The translations under genes were made by a program, and so were the position numbers. The notes under the pieces were generated by a model. That model ran no database searches and was not told the origin of the DNA. It saw nothing but the letters and a program-made list of their open reading frames with translations. From Paenibacillus sp. FSL R7-0337 (GTDB lineage: Bacteria > Bacillota > Bacilli > Paenibacillales > Paenibacillaceae): DNA of 64,000 nt. The stretch is from contig NZ_CP150218.1 of the NCBI RefSeq assembly GCF_037969875.1, positions 4,650,001-4,714,000 on the forward strand, in the 5' to 3' direction. Shown in pieces: positions 1-8,810 of the stretch (positions are counted from its first letter, which is position 1; every line of letters begins with the position of its first letter).

Positions 1-1
1 T

Positions 2-1093
2 CCTGAAGTTGCGGAAGAAGCTTATCATGCGCTGCTTGCTGCGCGCCTGGTTCTGCCGCAGCCGGTTCTGTTTATAGGGTTCGCCGAAACCGCTACCGCC
101 CTGGGCCATAGCATGTATAATGCGTTCGCTGGCGGTGCGTCTTATATTCATACCACGCGTGAGCTGATTCCTGAGCTGGAATCGGTGGTCACCTTTGAAG
201 AGGAGCATTCCCACGCCGTAGATCATCTCTGCTATGCCTTGAATGCTGAACTGTTATCGGGGACAGAGCCGATTGTGCTGGTGGATGACGAGATTACGAC
301 CGGTAATACGGCGATTAATACGATCCGTGACATCCAGTCCAAATTTCCGCGCAGGGACTATGTAGTGGCCTCTCTCTTGGACTGGCGGAGTGAAGCTAAT
401 ATCCAGGCTTACCGTGATCTGGAGCAGGAGCTGGGAATTCGTATAACCGCTTTATCCCTGCTTCAGGGAAGTATCAAGGTTGAGGGAATACCGCAGCTGC
501 AAGCCGCAGCTGATAGCGGAGCCGCTGCTTCCACAGGCGCAGAGCTTGTAACCACTTATGCATTCGACGGCTTAGAGCGGCTTCTTGTAACCTCGGCGGA
601 TGGGCAGGGCGTTATCAATCCATCGCCATATCTGAAGCACAGCGGCCGCTTCGGTCTGGAGTCTGCGGATAATGCGCAGATTGATGCAGCTGTAAGCCAT
701 GTGGCCAGGCAGCTTCGGGGACTGCGTGAAGGTGCCCGTACGCTGGTGATGGGCGTAGGCGAGTTCATGTATCTGCCGATGCGGATCGCCGCAGAGATGG
801 GAGAGGGCGTGTTGTACCAGTCCTCGACCCGCAGTCCGATCCATCCCGAGCGGCGTGCGGATTACGGTGTGCACAGCGCCGCTGCCTATCCGTCCGCAGG
901 CGATACGGAGATCACGAATTTCATCTATAATGTGGACCCCGGCCAGTATGACGATATCTTCGTCCTGCTGGAGCGCGAGGTGCCCCGGCAGCGGATTGCG
1001 CCGATGACGGATATTTTACAGAGGCTGGCGGGCAATAAGGTACATCTTGTTGTGCTCAGCCCAGAACCAGTTACGGGAGGCTCAGGGCTATGA
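2..1093 (+). CDS. Phosphoribosyltransferase with C-terminal TRSP domain (5' end outside window)
   Basis: The reading frame is open to the left edge, so the start lies upstream; the first visible Met (113) is internal. The visible part holds a classical PRPP-binding loop, VLVDDEITTGNT, at about nt 277-312, and further on the signature STRSPIHP that names the TRSP domain. The family (PRTase_2 plus TRSP) belongs to tellurium-resistance (ter) associated clusters, for which a nucleoside-like product has been predicted in comparative genomics. The stop overlaps the start of the next gene by 4 bases, so the two are translationally coupled. The exact substrate is unknown. The protein is likely cytosolic. 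Confidence 0.85.
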   Translation, partial: PEVAEEAYHALLAARLVLPQPVLFIGFAETATALGHSMYNAFAGGASYIHTTRELIPELESVVTFEEEHSHAVDHLCYALNAELLSGTEPIVLVDDEITTGNTAINTIRDIQSKFPRRDYVVASLLDWRSEANIQAYRDLEQELGIRITALSLLQGSIKVEGIPQLQAAADSGAAASTGAELVTTYAFDGLERLLVTSADGQGVINPSPYLKHSGRFGLESADNAQIDAAVSHVARQLRGLREGARTLVMGVGEFMYLPMRIAAEMGEGVLYQSSTRSPIHPERRADYGVHSAAAYPSAGDTEITNFIYNVDPGQYDDIFVLLEREVPRQRIAPMTDILQRLAGNKVHLVVLSPEPVTGGSGL

Positions 1094-2244
1094 AGGGAAT
1101 AGATATCGAAGCCATTCACAATAGAAGAATATCTCCTCCGGTGGCACTGGGCAGCTATCCTGCTTCCGACGTTACCTTCCTGCTCAAGGATCTAAGCAAT
1201 GTATCCCTTGAGCGGGGGACGGCGGAGCGGGAGGAAGCGATCCAGTCCGGCGTGCATTATTCGGAGATGCTTCCGGTGGAATACCAGCCGACAGAGCAGT
1301 ATATCGAATTGTTTCATGAGACGCTGCAGCAGACTGCGAGGAAGGTGGCGCTGGCTGTAGCTGGGGTGTCCGAGATGATTGTTGCCCGGCGGGGAACGGC
1401 GAATACCGTGCTGGTCTCTCTGGCGAGAGCGGGCACTCCGATCGGTGTACTGATCAAACGTTATATTCTTGAGAAATATGGAGCGGACCTTCCGCATTAT
1501 AGCATCTCCATTATCCGCGGCAAGGGGATTGATGAGAATGCGGTGCTCTATATGCTGCAGCAGCATGGACGGGATACCGAACTGCAATTCATCGATGGCT
1601 GGACCGGCAAGGGGGCCATCCGGCAGGTGCTGATAGAGGCCTGTGAGAGTATGTATAAGAAATATGGCCTTACGCTAAATGATGATCTGGCGGTACTTGC
1701 TGATCCCGGTCACTGCTCGGGTACCTACGGAACCCGGGAGGATTATCTGATTCCAAGCGCCTGCCTGAACTCCACGGTATCCGGCCTGATGAGCCGTACG
1801 GTGCTCCGTGATGATCTGATCGGGCCTGAGGAATTCCACGGGGCCAAATTCTACAAGGAATGGCTGGACAGTGACCTGTCTAACGTATTCGTTGAAGCAA
1901 TTACCCCGTATTTCGCTGAAGTAGCGGCAGAGGCGCTAGCACAGGCTGCGGAGATGCTTGAGCATCCGCCGGAGATTACCTGGCAGGGGCTGGCCGATAT
2001 CCGCAGTATCCAGGATACCTTCGGTATTGATAATATCAATCTGGTGAAGCCCGGAGTCGGTGAGACGACGCGTGTACTGCTGCGCAGAGTGCCCTGGAGA
2101 ATCCTTGTCGACAGGCTGGACAATCCCAACCTGCGGCATATTCTGCTGCTGGCTGAGGACCGGGGCGTACCGGTTGAGGTATATCCCGGGCTGACCTACT
2201 CCTGCTGTGGAATCATCAAGCCGCTGAAAGGGGAGAGTGAATGA
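1090..2244 (+). CDS. StiP-family PRTase_1 / PELOTA-domain protein
   Basis: This 384-residue protein matches what is called cysteine protease StiP in many annotations. The fold is better described as a second phosphoribosyltransferase (PRTase_1) with a C-terminal PELOTA-type RNA-binding domain. A PRPP-loop-like segment FIDGWTGKGAI lies near residue 165, and the tail around residues 340-380 (RHILLLAEDRGVPVEVYPGLT) fits the PELOTA part. It overlaps both neighbours by 4 bases (ATGA junctions), showing a tightly coupled operon. In ter clusters it travels with the TRSP PRTase, a HAD phosphatase and an ATP-grasp enzyme. Protease activity is not evident from the sequence. Confidence 0.85.
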   Translation: MKGIDIEAIHNRRISPPVALGSYPASDVTFLLKDLSNVSLERGTAEREEAIQSGVHYSEMLPVEYQPTEQYIELFHETLQQTARKVALAVAGVSEMIVARRGTANTVLVSLARAGTPIGVLIKRYILEKYGADLPHYSISIIRGKGIDENAVLYMLQQHGRDTELQFIDGWTGKGAIRQVLIEACESMYKKYGLTLNDDLAVLADPGHCSGTYGTREDYLIPSACLNSTVSGLMSRTVLRDDLIGPEEFHGAKFYKEWLDSDLSNVFVEAITPYFAEVAAEALAQAAEMLEHPPEITWQGLADIRSIQDTFGIDNINLVKPGVGETTRVLLRRVPWRILVDRLDNPNLRHILLLAEDRGVPVEVYPGLTYSCCGIIKPLKGESE

Positions 2245-3077
2245 TCTACGCCAGCGATCTGGACCGCACGCTGATCTACTCTCCTAGCGCGATAGGCGTT
2301 CCTGAGGATACCCCTGGTCTGGCTCCGGCAGAGGTTGTTGACGGCAGAACGGTATCGTATATCTCACAGCAGGCTCTGGCTACACTGAAAGAGCTGGCGG
2401 CGAAGATTGTCTTCATGCCGGTGACTACACGTACGATTGCCCAGTACCGGCGGATTAACCTGTTCCAGGAGACGGTCATTCCGGATTATGCCATCACCAG
2501 CAATGGCGGCAATATTCTTGTGAACGGGGTAGTGGACCAGGATTGGCGGACGGCTGTTGGCAGAGCGGTGGAACGCGGCTCCGCTGCAACGGAAGAAGCC
2601 GAAAGCATCGTGCGCGCTGTTGTCCGGGAAGAATGGATCATCAGTCGGCGGTATTGCGATGAGCTGTTCTATACGTTCGTGGTTCACCGGGATTTGCTGC
2701 CGCTGGAGGAGATTGCTAAGATGGCGCAGCGGCTGGGTGAGCTTGGCTGGAAAGTATCCCTGCAGGGGCGCAAGCTCTATATCGTGCCGGAGGCGGTTAA
2801 CAAAAGCGATGCCATTCTCCATGTGCGCCGCACTGTGCATTCGGAGCCGATGGTTGCCTCTGGGGACTCTCTTCTGGACAAGAGCCTGCTCGCCGCCGCC
2901 GACTATGCCATAGCCCCCTGCCACGGAGAAATATTTGCCGAGCAGCAGGCGGGTTTAGTACACTTAGAGTATCCGTTTACTGAGCGGCCGGGAGTATTTG
3001 CCGCGGATGAGATTATGCAGTATGTTCACAGGATTTATACACATTTGACAGCATTGGGAGTTGGACCGCCACCATGA
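2241..3077 (+). CDS. HAD-superfamily phosphatase of the ter cluster
   Basis: This 278-residue protein starts with the HAD motif I SDLDRTLIYS (nucleophile Asp and Asp+2 near residues 5-7). It carries a late motif ASGDSLLDKSLLAAAD (GDSxxD, motif IV) around residue 213. Insertions between the motifs make a cap of the Cof/sucrose-phosphatase kind. HAD enzymes of this kind dephosphorylate small phosphorylated metabolites. In the ter operon the predicted role is to remove a phosphate from a ribosyl-phosphate intermediate made by the two upstream PRTases; that is inference from context. It overlaps both neighbours by 4 bases. Confidence 0.85.
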   Translation: MIYASDLDRTLIYSPSAIGVPEDTPGLAPAEVVDGRTVSYISQQALATLKELAAKIVFMPVTTRTIAQYRRINLFQETVIPDYAITSNGGNILVNGVVDQDWRTAVGRAVERGSAATEEAESIVRAVVREEWIISRRYCDELFYTFVVHRDLLPLEEIAKMAQRLGELGWKVSLQGRKLYIVPEAVNKSDAILHVRRTVHSEPMVASGDSLLDKSLLAAADYAIAPCHGEIFAEQQAGLVHLEYPFTERPGVFAADEIMQYVHRIYTHLTALGVGPPP

Positions 3078-4129
3078 AAAAGGTAAATATATATTTCAAC
3101 CGCTGGTTCTCTGTTGCCTATCACTACATGAATCTCATCCGGGGCAATGAAGACGGGATTCCGGTGCAAATCTTCGCCACCCACCCGGATATCCACCATA
3201 TGTCGCTGCAAGGCGCCGATGTGGCCGGAACTGAGCCGGCGCTCGAAGGCATTGAATATGTGCAGTTCTGTGTTGACTTCTGCCGCCGGAACGAGATTGA
3301 TATCTTCATTCCCCGGTTGCATATGCTCGATATCGCGCTGCACGCTTCGCTGTTCGATGAGATCGGGACGAAGGTGCTGGTCTGCCGTGATCTGGATCTG
3401 CTGGAGATGATCATGGACAAAGGCAAGTTCTATGAGAGCGTGAAGGCCAACGGGATTATGACGATTCCTGATTATCATGTGGTTAGTAATGCGCAGCAGT
3501 TCAGGGAAGCTTATGAAGATCTCACAGCCAAAGGACACAAGGTCTGCTTCAAGCCTACCGAGACGGAAGGCGGACTGGGATTCCGGATCATAGATAATGA
3601 CCGCAGTCCCGTGGAGGAGCTGTTCGGCCATGTGACTCCGCTGATCTCCTTCGAGGAGGCTTACTGCATCCTTGATGAAGCCGGGAGTTTCCCTAACCTG
3701 ATGGTGATGGAGCTGCTGGAGGGCTATGAATATAGTATTGATTGTCTGTCGGATGAGAAGGGCAATCTGCTGGCCGCTGTTCCCCGCCGGAAGGCGGGTG
3801 GCCGTCTGCGGCTTATGGAGTATATCCCGGAGCTTGCGGAGGTAGCCCGCAGGGTGGCTGAGACGTACCGGATTCCGTTCAATTTCAATGTCCAGATGAA
3901 GTACAGCGGCGGCGTCCCCAAGCTGCTGGAGATTAACCCGCGGATGTCCGGCGGTCTGCATATCTCCTGTCTGTCCGGAATCAACTTCCCATATCTGGCT
4001 GTCAAAAGCGCGCTCGGCGGCGAGGTTCTGCCTGCGGAGTTCGAGCATAACGTCCTGGCCAGCCATGTTGAGCAGCCGCTGATCATGAGAATAAACGGAG
4101 AATCCGTGATTACGGATTCCGTGAATTGA
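3074..4129 (+). CDS. ATP-grasp domain ligase of the ter cluster
   Basis: The 351-residue protein has ATP-grasp features. CFKPTETEGGLGFR near residue 157 supplies the nucleotide-binding lysine and flexible loop. VMELLEGYEYSIDC (about 213) and LEINPRMSGGLHIS (about 285) supply Mg-binding Glu and Asn. The fold is that of carbamoyl-phosphate-synthase-like ligases, which join a carboxylate to an amine or thiol using ATP. The substrate is unknown. Its place after two PRTases and a HAD phosphatase fits a pathway decorating a ribosylated metabolite. The start overlaps the HAD stop. A 36-base gap containing a weak inverted repeat (gcgtgaa/ttcacgc at the stop) separates it from the next gene. Confidence 0.85.
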   Translation: MKKVNIYFNRWFSVAYHYMNLIRGNEDGIPVQIFATHPDIHHMSLQGADVAGTEPALEGIEYVQFCVDFCRRNEIDIFIPRLHMLDIALHASLFDEIGTKVLVCRDLDLLEMIMDKGKFYESVKANGIMTIPDYHVVSNAQQFREAYEDLTAKGHKVCFKPTETEGGLGFRIIDNDRSPVEELFGHVTPLISFEEAYCILDEAGSFPNLMVMELLEGYEYSIDCLSDEKGNLLAAVPRRKAGGRLRLMEYIPELAEVARRVAETYRIPFNFNVQMKYSGGVPKLLEINPRMSGGLHISCLSGINFPYLAVKSALGGEVLPAEFEHNVLASHVEQPLIMRINGESVITDSVN

Positions 4130-4165
4130 GCGTGAAGCATTCACGCTCATAAGAGGTGAGAAGGA

Positions 4166-4879
4166 ATGCAAGCTAAATTCAAAGTACTGGCGTATGCCGG
4201 TGCCGGTTATGTCGTAGCCGTACTGACCAGCGGCTTCCTGCCTGAGCTGGTCTCGCTGCTGCTTCCGGTAATCGGAGCTGCACTTGCGGTGCCGGAGCTT
4301 AGGCGTACAAGAGTGAATCTCCCGGTGGAGGTGATTCCTGCCGGACAGGAGCCGAAGGCGATTCCGGCAGCATCCGCCGCCGCGCCGCAAGCTTCGTCTG
4401 CTGCTGCCCTGCCTGCTGCTGCGGGACAGGCCTCCCCGGCCCATTCGGGAACCGGACACAGGGAGGAAATACAGATCGGGGCAGAGTTCGCCCCGGTGGT
4501 AGAGTATCTTAGTATTCTGGAGGATATGATTATCTCCGAAGGGCAGAAGGATACGCTGGACAATGAAATTGTCGAGAAGTCGCTGGCACTGTTCGCCAGA
4601 CTGCAGCGCGTCATTCCGCTGCTGCAGGAGCTGGGCAATGGCGAGATCAACCATACCGTCCGCAGGCTGGTGCTGAAGGACCTTAACGGAGTGATCAATC
4701 CGTTCCTGCGCCTGGGCGGCGAAGCCAAGACAAGAAACCGGAGAATGCTGCTGAACGGTCTGCGTGATGTCGATGCCAAAATTTCTGATATTGCGTCGAC
4801 GATTGAGCACAAAGACCTGATGGAACTTCAGACCAAGGCGGAACTGATTCATCAGCGCTACAGCAGTTCCGAATTATAG
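4166..4879 (+). CDS. XpaC-like membrane protein paired with TelA
   Basis: The 237-residue protein has two hydrophobic stretches at the N-terminus (about residues 8-22 and 26-42). An Ala/Pro-rich linker follows (about 60-95), then a soluble helical domain. This matches the layout of the XpaC family (5-bromo-4-chloroindolyl phosphate hydrolysis), which in Bacillus sits directly before a TelA homologue (xpaC-yaaN), as here. True function is unknown; the name comes from a colony colour phenotype. RBS GAGGTGAG lies 8 bases before the ATG. It is separated by 13 bases from the telA-type gene, so the two should be cotranscribed. Confidence 0.65.
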   Translation: MQAKFKVLAYAGAGYVVAVLTSGFLPELVSLLLPVIGAALAVPELRRTRVNLPVEVIPAGQEPKAIPAASAAAPQASSAAALPAAAGQASPAHSGTGHREEIQIGAEFAPVVEYLSILEDMIISEGQKDTLDNEIVEKSLALFARLQRVIPLLQELGNGEINHTVRRLVLKDLNGVINPFLRLGGEAKTRNRRMLLNGLRDVDAKISDIASTIEHKDLMELQTKAELIHQRYSSSEL

Positions 4880-4892
4880 GAGGAGGGCGACC

Positions 4893-5987
4893 ATGTCCAC
4901 GCAGTTAATTGAGCTTAGAAAAGAAGATGAGCAGAAGGTAGTCCAGGAGGCTTCCCAGCTAATTGAGCAGGTAGCCAAGACTGACACGGTGGCACTGGAT
5001 TCCCTGATGGATGATATCGGGAAGCTTGGGGTGAAGACGCAGGAGAAGGCAGGCCAGACGCTGAAGCTGCTGGACCGCCCGGTCAATGACCTGATGAGCG
5101 GTAAGCGGGTGGAAGTACCCAATATGATTATGAAGCTGCGGGGTGAGTGCGAGACCCTTCAGCAGAGCAAGAATGTCAGCTTCTTCGGCAAAATGCTGCG
5201 CAAAAGCCCGCTTAAGAATTATGTCTACAAATATCAGTCGGTCCGCACCAACATTGATGCCATTATCACCGGTCTGCGTGACGGACGGGATACGCTGGAG
5301 GAGAGCATCGTTAACATGCGCCAGCTGAAGCGTACCTCCATGGAGGAGATCTATAACCTCCAGACCAAGATCGCCTTCGGCAATAAGCTGAAGGAGCTGT
5401 TCGAGGTTGAGATCGCCAAGCCCGAGAATGAATTCCGCAAAGCGTATCTGGAGCGGGGGCTGCGCAAGGTTATGGTGCGGATTCAGTCCATGACCGAGAT
5501 GATTCTGCTCTACAATCAGGCGATTGCGGCAACGGATATCATCAATGACAATAATGACAAGCTGATTGATTCCGTAAACAACGCGATTGATAAGACTTCT
5601 AACCTGATCACCGTCTCGGCGATGATTGCCATGTCCCTGGCCGATCAGGAGAATGTCATCAATGCAGTGGAAGCCACCAACAAGACGATCGAGGACCAGT
5701 TCAAGGAGAATGCGCGGCTGCTGCGCACGACGACCGAGAAGACCACGGAGCTGCTCTCCAAGCCGTCCATGTCCCTGGAAGCCGTGAATCAGGCCATTGG
5801 CGACCTTCTCAGCGCCCTGGATACCTCGGAGCAGTCCAACCGGCGGATTATCGAGAGCTGTCAGGACTATACGTCCAAAATGACCACCATCAACACCCAG
5901 CTTAACAACCGGCTCGGGCTTAACGAAGGCTCACAGCCGCAGGCTTTGAAGCAGGCGGAGAGCGGGCTGAGCAGCTTTTTGAACTAG
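4893..5987 (+). CDS. TelA/YceH-family toxic anion resistance protein
   Basis: The 364-residue all-helical protein matches the TelA family, of the usual length (B. subtilis YceH is about 363). It contains long amphipathic coiled-coil helices, for example KLKELFEVEIAKPENEFRKA around residue 165 and VMVRIQSMTEMILLYNQAIAATD around residue 192. It has no signal peptide or membrane segment. TelA proteins are linked to resistance to tellurite, envelope-active antibiotics and other stresses; the mechanism is not settled. RBS GGAGGAGGG stands before the ATG. It is the last gene of the ter-associated operon in this window. Confidence 0.9.
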   Translation: MSTQLIELRKEDEQKVVQEASQLIEQVAKTDTVALDSLMDDIGKLGVKTQEKAGQTLKLLDRPVNDLMSGKRVEVPNMIMKLRGECETLQQSKNVSFFGKMLRKSPLKNYVYKYQSVRTNIDAIITGLRDGRDTLEESIVNMRQLKRTSMEEIYNLQTKIAFGNKLKELFEVEIAKPENEFRKAYLERGLRKVMVRIQSMTEMILLYNQAIAATDIINDNNDKLIDSVNNAIDKTSNLITVSAMIAMSLADQENVINAVEATNKTIEDQFKENARLLRTTTEKTTELLSKPSMSLEAVNQAIGDLLSALDTSEQSNRRIIESCQDYTSKMTTINTQLNNRLGLNEGSQPQALKQAESGLSSFLN

Positions 5988-6027
5988 GGGTTTGATTCTG
6001 CACCGGTAGAAAATCCTACTCATATTA

Positions 6028-6089
6028 TCCCGCTCCTCCACATACGTTGTCACTAAGGCGACCTGTGGAGAAAGAGGGGATAAGCGGGA
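6028..6089 (+). promoter_or_regulatory. Possible 5' hairpin hiding the ribosome binding site of a small ORF
   Basis: TCCCGCT (6028-6034) and CTCCACA (6036-6042) are complementary to AGCGGGA (6083-6089) and TGTGGAG (6064-6070). The second arm reaches the first base of the ATG at 6089 and encloses the GAGGGG ribosome binding site (6074-6079). The pairing is visible in the sequence; a regulatory role is inference. Confidence 0.3.
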
Positions 6090-6190
6090 TGATTCTGGGA
6101 TGCTTGATCGTAGTGCTTATCGTCGTAGCCAGCAGTGAGAAAGCGGAGGCGATTGCCAGCCTGAATGATCGGGAGGATAACGGCCTGTGA
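6089..6190 (+). CDS. Possible 33-residue single-pass membrane peptide
   Basis: This short ORF has an ATG 9 bases after GAGGGG. The predicted peptide begins MILGCLIVVLIVVASS, a single hydrophobic helix, followed by a polar acidic tail (EKAEAIASLNDREDNGL). I do not recognise a family. It lies in the 350-base gap between the TelA-type gene and the formate/nitrite channel. Real coding is uncertain; the RBS and the clean hydrophobic-polar split are the only support. Confidence 0.35.
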   Translation: MILGCLIVVLIVVASSEKAEAIASLNDREDNGL

Positions 6191-6337
6191 AAAGGGTGCG
6201 GGCAGTGTGCGGAATCCATAAATTATTGATGCTCTGTGATTCAAGCAATTTCCAGTGGTTTATTGGGTATAATAGCCTGGAGGCTGTACAACAGTCTTCC
6301 GGCACCGCTGAAAATATAAAGTGAATACGGAGGTCAA

Positions 6338-7126
6338 ATGGAGAACGAGGCACTGCTGCAGGTAGAGAAGCTTGCACTTAAGAAACAGAAGATCTTCCGG
6401 CAAAGCGTATGGCGTTACATTGCCAGGGCCATGCTCGCCAGCATGTTTATCGGATTCGGCGTGATCGTAGCCTTTAAGACCGGCAACTTCTTCTATATGG
6501 AACAATCGCCGATGACCTATCCGATGGCTGCAATCACGTTCGGCGCAGCCATCATCCTGATTTCCTACGGCGGGGGCGATTTGTTCACCGGGGACACTTT
6601 TTATTACACCTATGCGGCACTGAGGCGCAAGCTGGCATGGACTGAGGTTGTGCGGATGTGGGTCGTCAGCTACCTGGGCAATATTCTTGGGGCTACGGCG
6701 TTTGCGCTGCTTATTTTTCTGACCGGATTGTTCTATGATTCCTCTGTCAACGGGTTCCTGCTGAATGTGGTGGCCCATAAGATGGAAGCTCCGGCGATGC
6801 AGCTGTTCTTCCGGGCGATTCTCTGTAACTGGCTCGTCTGTCTGGCCTTTTTCGTGCCGATGTCAATGAAGAACGACGGTGCCAAAATGTTCGCCATGGT
6901 GCTGTTTGTGTTCTGCTTCTTCATCTCGGGTTACGAGCATAGTATTGCCAACATGTGTACCTTCGCGATTGCCCTCGTCCTGGACCACCCCGGTACGATC
7001 TCCTGGGGAGGCGTGGTGCATAATCTCGTCCCGGTCACATTAGGCAATCTCATCGGCGGCGGCGTGCTAATGGGCGTGATGTATTACTATGTGAACAAGC
7101 CATTTCTGGAGGATGAGTCTCACTGA
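6338..7126 (+). CDS. Formate/nitrite transporter (FNT) family channel
   Basis: The 262-residue protein has six hydrophobic segments and the FNT hallmarks. ARAMLASMFIGFGV lies in the first helix, GGGDLFTGDTFYYT in the loop/helix 2 region, and FFISGYEHSIANMCTF around residue 195 carries the central-gate-lining SGYEHSIANM stretch. FNT channels form pentamers that move formate, nitrite or hydrosulfide together with protons; the Bacillus relative is YwcJ. The specific anion cannot be told from sequence alone. RBS GGAGG lies before the ATG and a strong terminator follows, so it is probably monocistronic. A TATAAT at 6268-6273 could be its -10. Confidence 0.92.
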   Translation: MENEALLQVEKLALKKQKIFRQSVWRYIARAMLASMFIGFGVIVAFKTGNFFYMEQSPMTYPMAAITFGAAIILISYGGGDLFTGDTFYYTYAALRRKLAWTEVVRMWVVSYLGNILGATAFALLIFLTGLFYDSSVNGFLLNVVAHKMEAPAMQLFFRAILCNWLVCLAFFVPMSMKNDGAKMFAMVLFVFCFFISGYEHSIANMCTFAIALVLDHPGTISWGGVVHNLVPVTLGNLIGGGVLMGVMYYYVNKPFLEDESH

Positions 7127-7147
7127 ACGGCAATATAATCGACAGGG

Positions 7148-7182
7148 CAGCGATTCTCCGGTGATAGGGGGATCGCTGTTTT
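7148..7182 (+). terminator. Rho-independent terminator after the FNT gene
   Basis: CAGCGAT (7148-7154) pairs with ATCGCTG (7172-7178) and is followed by TTTT. Confidence 0.75.
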
Positions 7183-7217
7183 GCATCTGTGGTACGGAAT
7201 TAGGGAGTTTGGAGATA

Positions 7218-7670
7218 TTATAGTGAGCTGTCAGATACGTTCCAATATAGAGGGGCGTTCTCCTTAAGAGTCCCCTCCAGATTTCCCCCTTCCTTGCGCC
7301 AATACTCTATGCCTCCGAGCATTTCTTTCACCAAGTACCCCTGTGCGGCGAGCTGTGCAGCGGCTTTGCTGGCTCCATTACAGGCAGGCCCCCAGCAATA
7401 GATCACCAGAACCTCCTCCTTGGACCACTCCGGGGAAGTGGTGTGTAGGAGGCCTCCGGGCAGAGAGAGGGCACCCGGCAGATGCGCTTCCGCATAAGAA
7501 TGGGCATCACGAACATCGATAAGCCGGAAGCCGGTAATTCCTTCGCTCAGATCATAAGCAACATCGGCGACATCCGTTTCGAATGCTGCTTTTGCGGTGA
7601 AATGCCTTACTGCATCCGCCGGGTCCGCAGCCTGTGCAGCCAGTACTTGAGATTTTGCCTGTCTTTTCAT
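7218..7670 (-). CDS. Rhodanese-like domain protein
   Basis: The 150-residue protein has one rhodanese domain. GFRLIDVRDAHSYAEAHLPGALSLP is the typical first half, and VIYCWGPACNGASKAA supplies the active-site loop with the catalytic Cys in YCWGPAC. Single-domain rhodaneses carry persulfide sulfur between donors and acceptors. The loop is longer than the usual CxxGxR, as in the YCxGPxCNGS type. It is divergent from a LysR regulator 115 bases away, a layout that often means the regulator controls it. RBS AGGAGGAAT precedes the ATG on the minus strand. Confidence 0.88.
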   Translation of the reverse strand: MKRQAKSQVLAAQAADPADAVRHFTAKAAFETDVADVAYDLSEGITGFRLIDVRDAHSYAEAHLPGALSLPGGLLHTTSPEWSKEEVLVIYCWGPACNGASKAAAQLAAQGYLVKEMLGGIEYWRKEGGNLEGTLKENAPLYWNVSDSSL

Positions 7671-7750
7671 ACGTAATTCCTCCTTAAATAAGTTGGTTTA
7701 AGTATACAGGGAACTTATAATTGGAGTTATTTATAGTCTGTGATATCAAA

Positions 7751-7767
7751 TATCGAAAATTTTGATA
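7751..7767. promoter_or_regulatory. Inverted repeat between rhodanese and LysR genes (candidate LysR site)
   Basis: TATCGAAAATTTTGATA is a 17-base near-perfect palindrome with one mismatched pair. It lies 18 bases before the LysR start and between two divergent genes, the usual place for a LysR-type T-N11-A site. Assignment to this regulator is inference. Confidence 0.5.
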
Positions 7768-7784
7768 ATTCAGGAGGTCTGCAT

Positions 7785-8651
7785 ATGGAATTAACTTACT
7801 TACGGACCTTTTGTGCTGTGGTTGATCACGGGAGCTATACGCGGGCGGCCGATGTGCTGGGGTACGCCCAGCCGAGTGTGACGGCACAGATTGCCAAGCT
7901 TGAGGAGATGTATGGAGCCACTTTGCTGGAACGTTCCGGCAGAGGGGTGGTTCCAACCTTCGCCGGCCGTAATCTGCTCCCGTATGCCCGGCAGATGCTG
8001 GTTCTGAGCGAAGAGGCTAGAGCAGTAATTACAGGCGGTGACCAGGGTACGCTGAACATTGGTGCTATTGAGACACTGGCCGCCTACTTCCTGCCTCACC
8101 GGCTTCATCAGTACCGGATGCGTTATCCGGGCATGCAGCTGCGGGTACAGCCTGGTTCTGAAGAGGATATTATTGCCGCCGTCCTAGAGAAATCCATTCA
8201 ATTTGGTCTGATTTTCGATGTTCCTTTTCATACGGGCGACCTGATCACTCTGCCGCTGCGTGAAGAAGCGCTATATGTCGTTACCCATCCGAAGCACCCC
8301 TTAGCAGCCGAGACGGCAGTTACTCCTGTGCAACTGGAGGGGGAGATGCTGGTTTTGACAGAGCATACCTGCACTTACCGGAAGCAGCTGCTCCAGGTAT
8401 TCAGAGAATCCGGTGTCGCTGCCCGTGTAGGCATGGAATTCGGGAATCTGGAGGGCATTAAGCAGGCGGTGAAGCATAACTGGGGGACAGGCTTTCTGCC
8501 GCGCTATGCGGTGGAGGAGGAGCTGCGTACAGGGGTATTGACGGGCATTCCTTTGGCGGGGCAAAAGGAGCGTTTCTACATTCAGTTAATCTACCGCAAG
8601 GAGCTGCAGCTCTCCCCAGCCTTCAAGGATTTCATTGCCCTGATGCAGTAG
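7785..8651 (+). CDS. LysR-family transcriptional regulator
   Basis: The 288-residue protein has an N-terminal winged helix-turn-helix (YLRTFCAVVDHGSYTRAADVLGYAQPSVTAQIAKLE). The periplasmic-binding-type effector domain (about residues 90-288) shows the usual LNIGAIETLAAYFLPHRL opening. The start at 7785 is preferred over an upstream in-frame Met at 7740 because CAGGAGGT sits 7 bases before it. It is divergent from the rhodanese gene, and a palindrome lies between them. The effector is unknown; sulfur metabolism is a guess from the neighbour. A strong bidirectional terminator follows. Confidence 0.9.
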   Translation: MELTYLRTFCAVVDHGSYTRAADVLGYAQPSVTAQIAKLEEMYGATLLERSGRGVVPTFAGRNLLPYARQMLVLSEEARAVITGGDQGTLNIGAIETLAAYFLPHRLHQYRMRYPGMQLRVQPGSEEDIIAAVLEKSIQFGLIFDVPFHTGDLITLPLREEALYVVTHPKHPLAAETAVTPVQLEGEMLVLTEHTCTYRKQLLQVFRESGVAARVGMEFGNLEGIKQAVKHNWGTGFLPRYAVEEELRTGVLTGIPLAGQKERFYIQLIYRKELQLSPAFKDFIALMQ

Positions 8652-8706
8652 TAATATAATTAGCTCGCGTGAGGGTGCGTGGGGCGGATGAAGTTCATAG
8701 TAAGCA

Positions 8707-8734
8707 AAATCAGGGACACTAATGTCCCTGATTT
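8707..8734. terminator. Bidirectional terminator
   Basis: There is a perfect 12-bp stem, AAATCAGGGACA / TGTCCCTGATTT, with loop CTAA. It lies between the LysR gene (+) and the TPM gene (-) and can serve both. Confidence 0.85.
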
Positions 8735-8810
8735 CGCTTAATGCCGCAGAATAGATTGTTACATCATCCACCTGTTAGGGTGAGTATGTGCTGTAGCGGC
8801 AATCGGCTGC

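Noticed and set aside
3035..4852. 605-codon open frame on the minus strand
   Set aside because: It lies opposite the well-supported ATP-grasp and XpaC-like genes, has no RBS and its product shows no domain; it is a shadow of G+C-rich coding.
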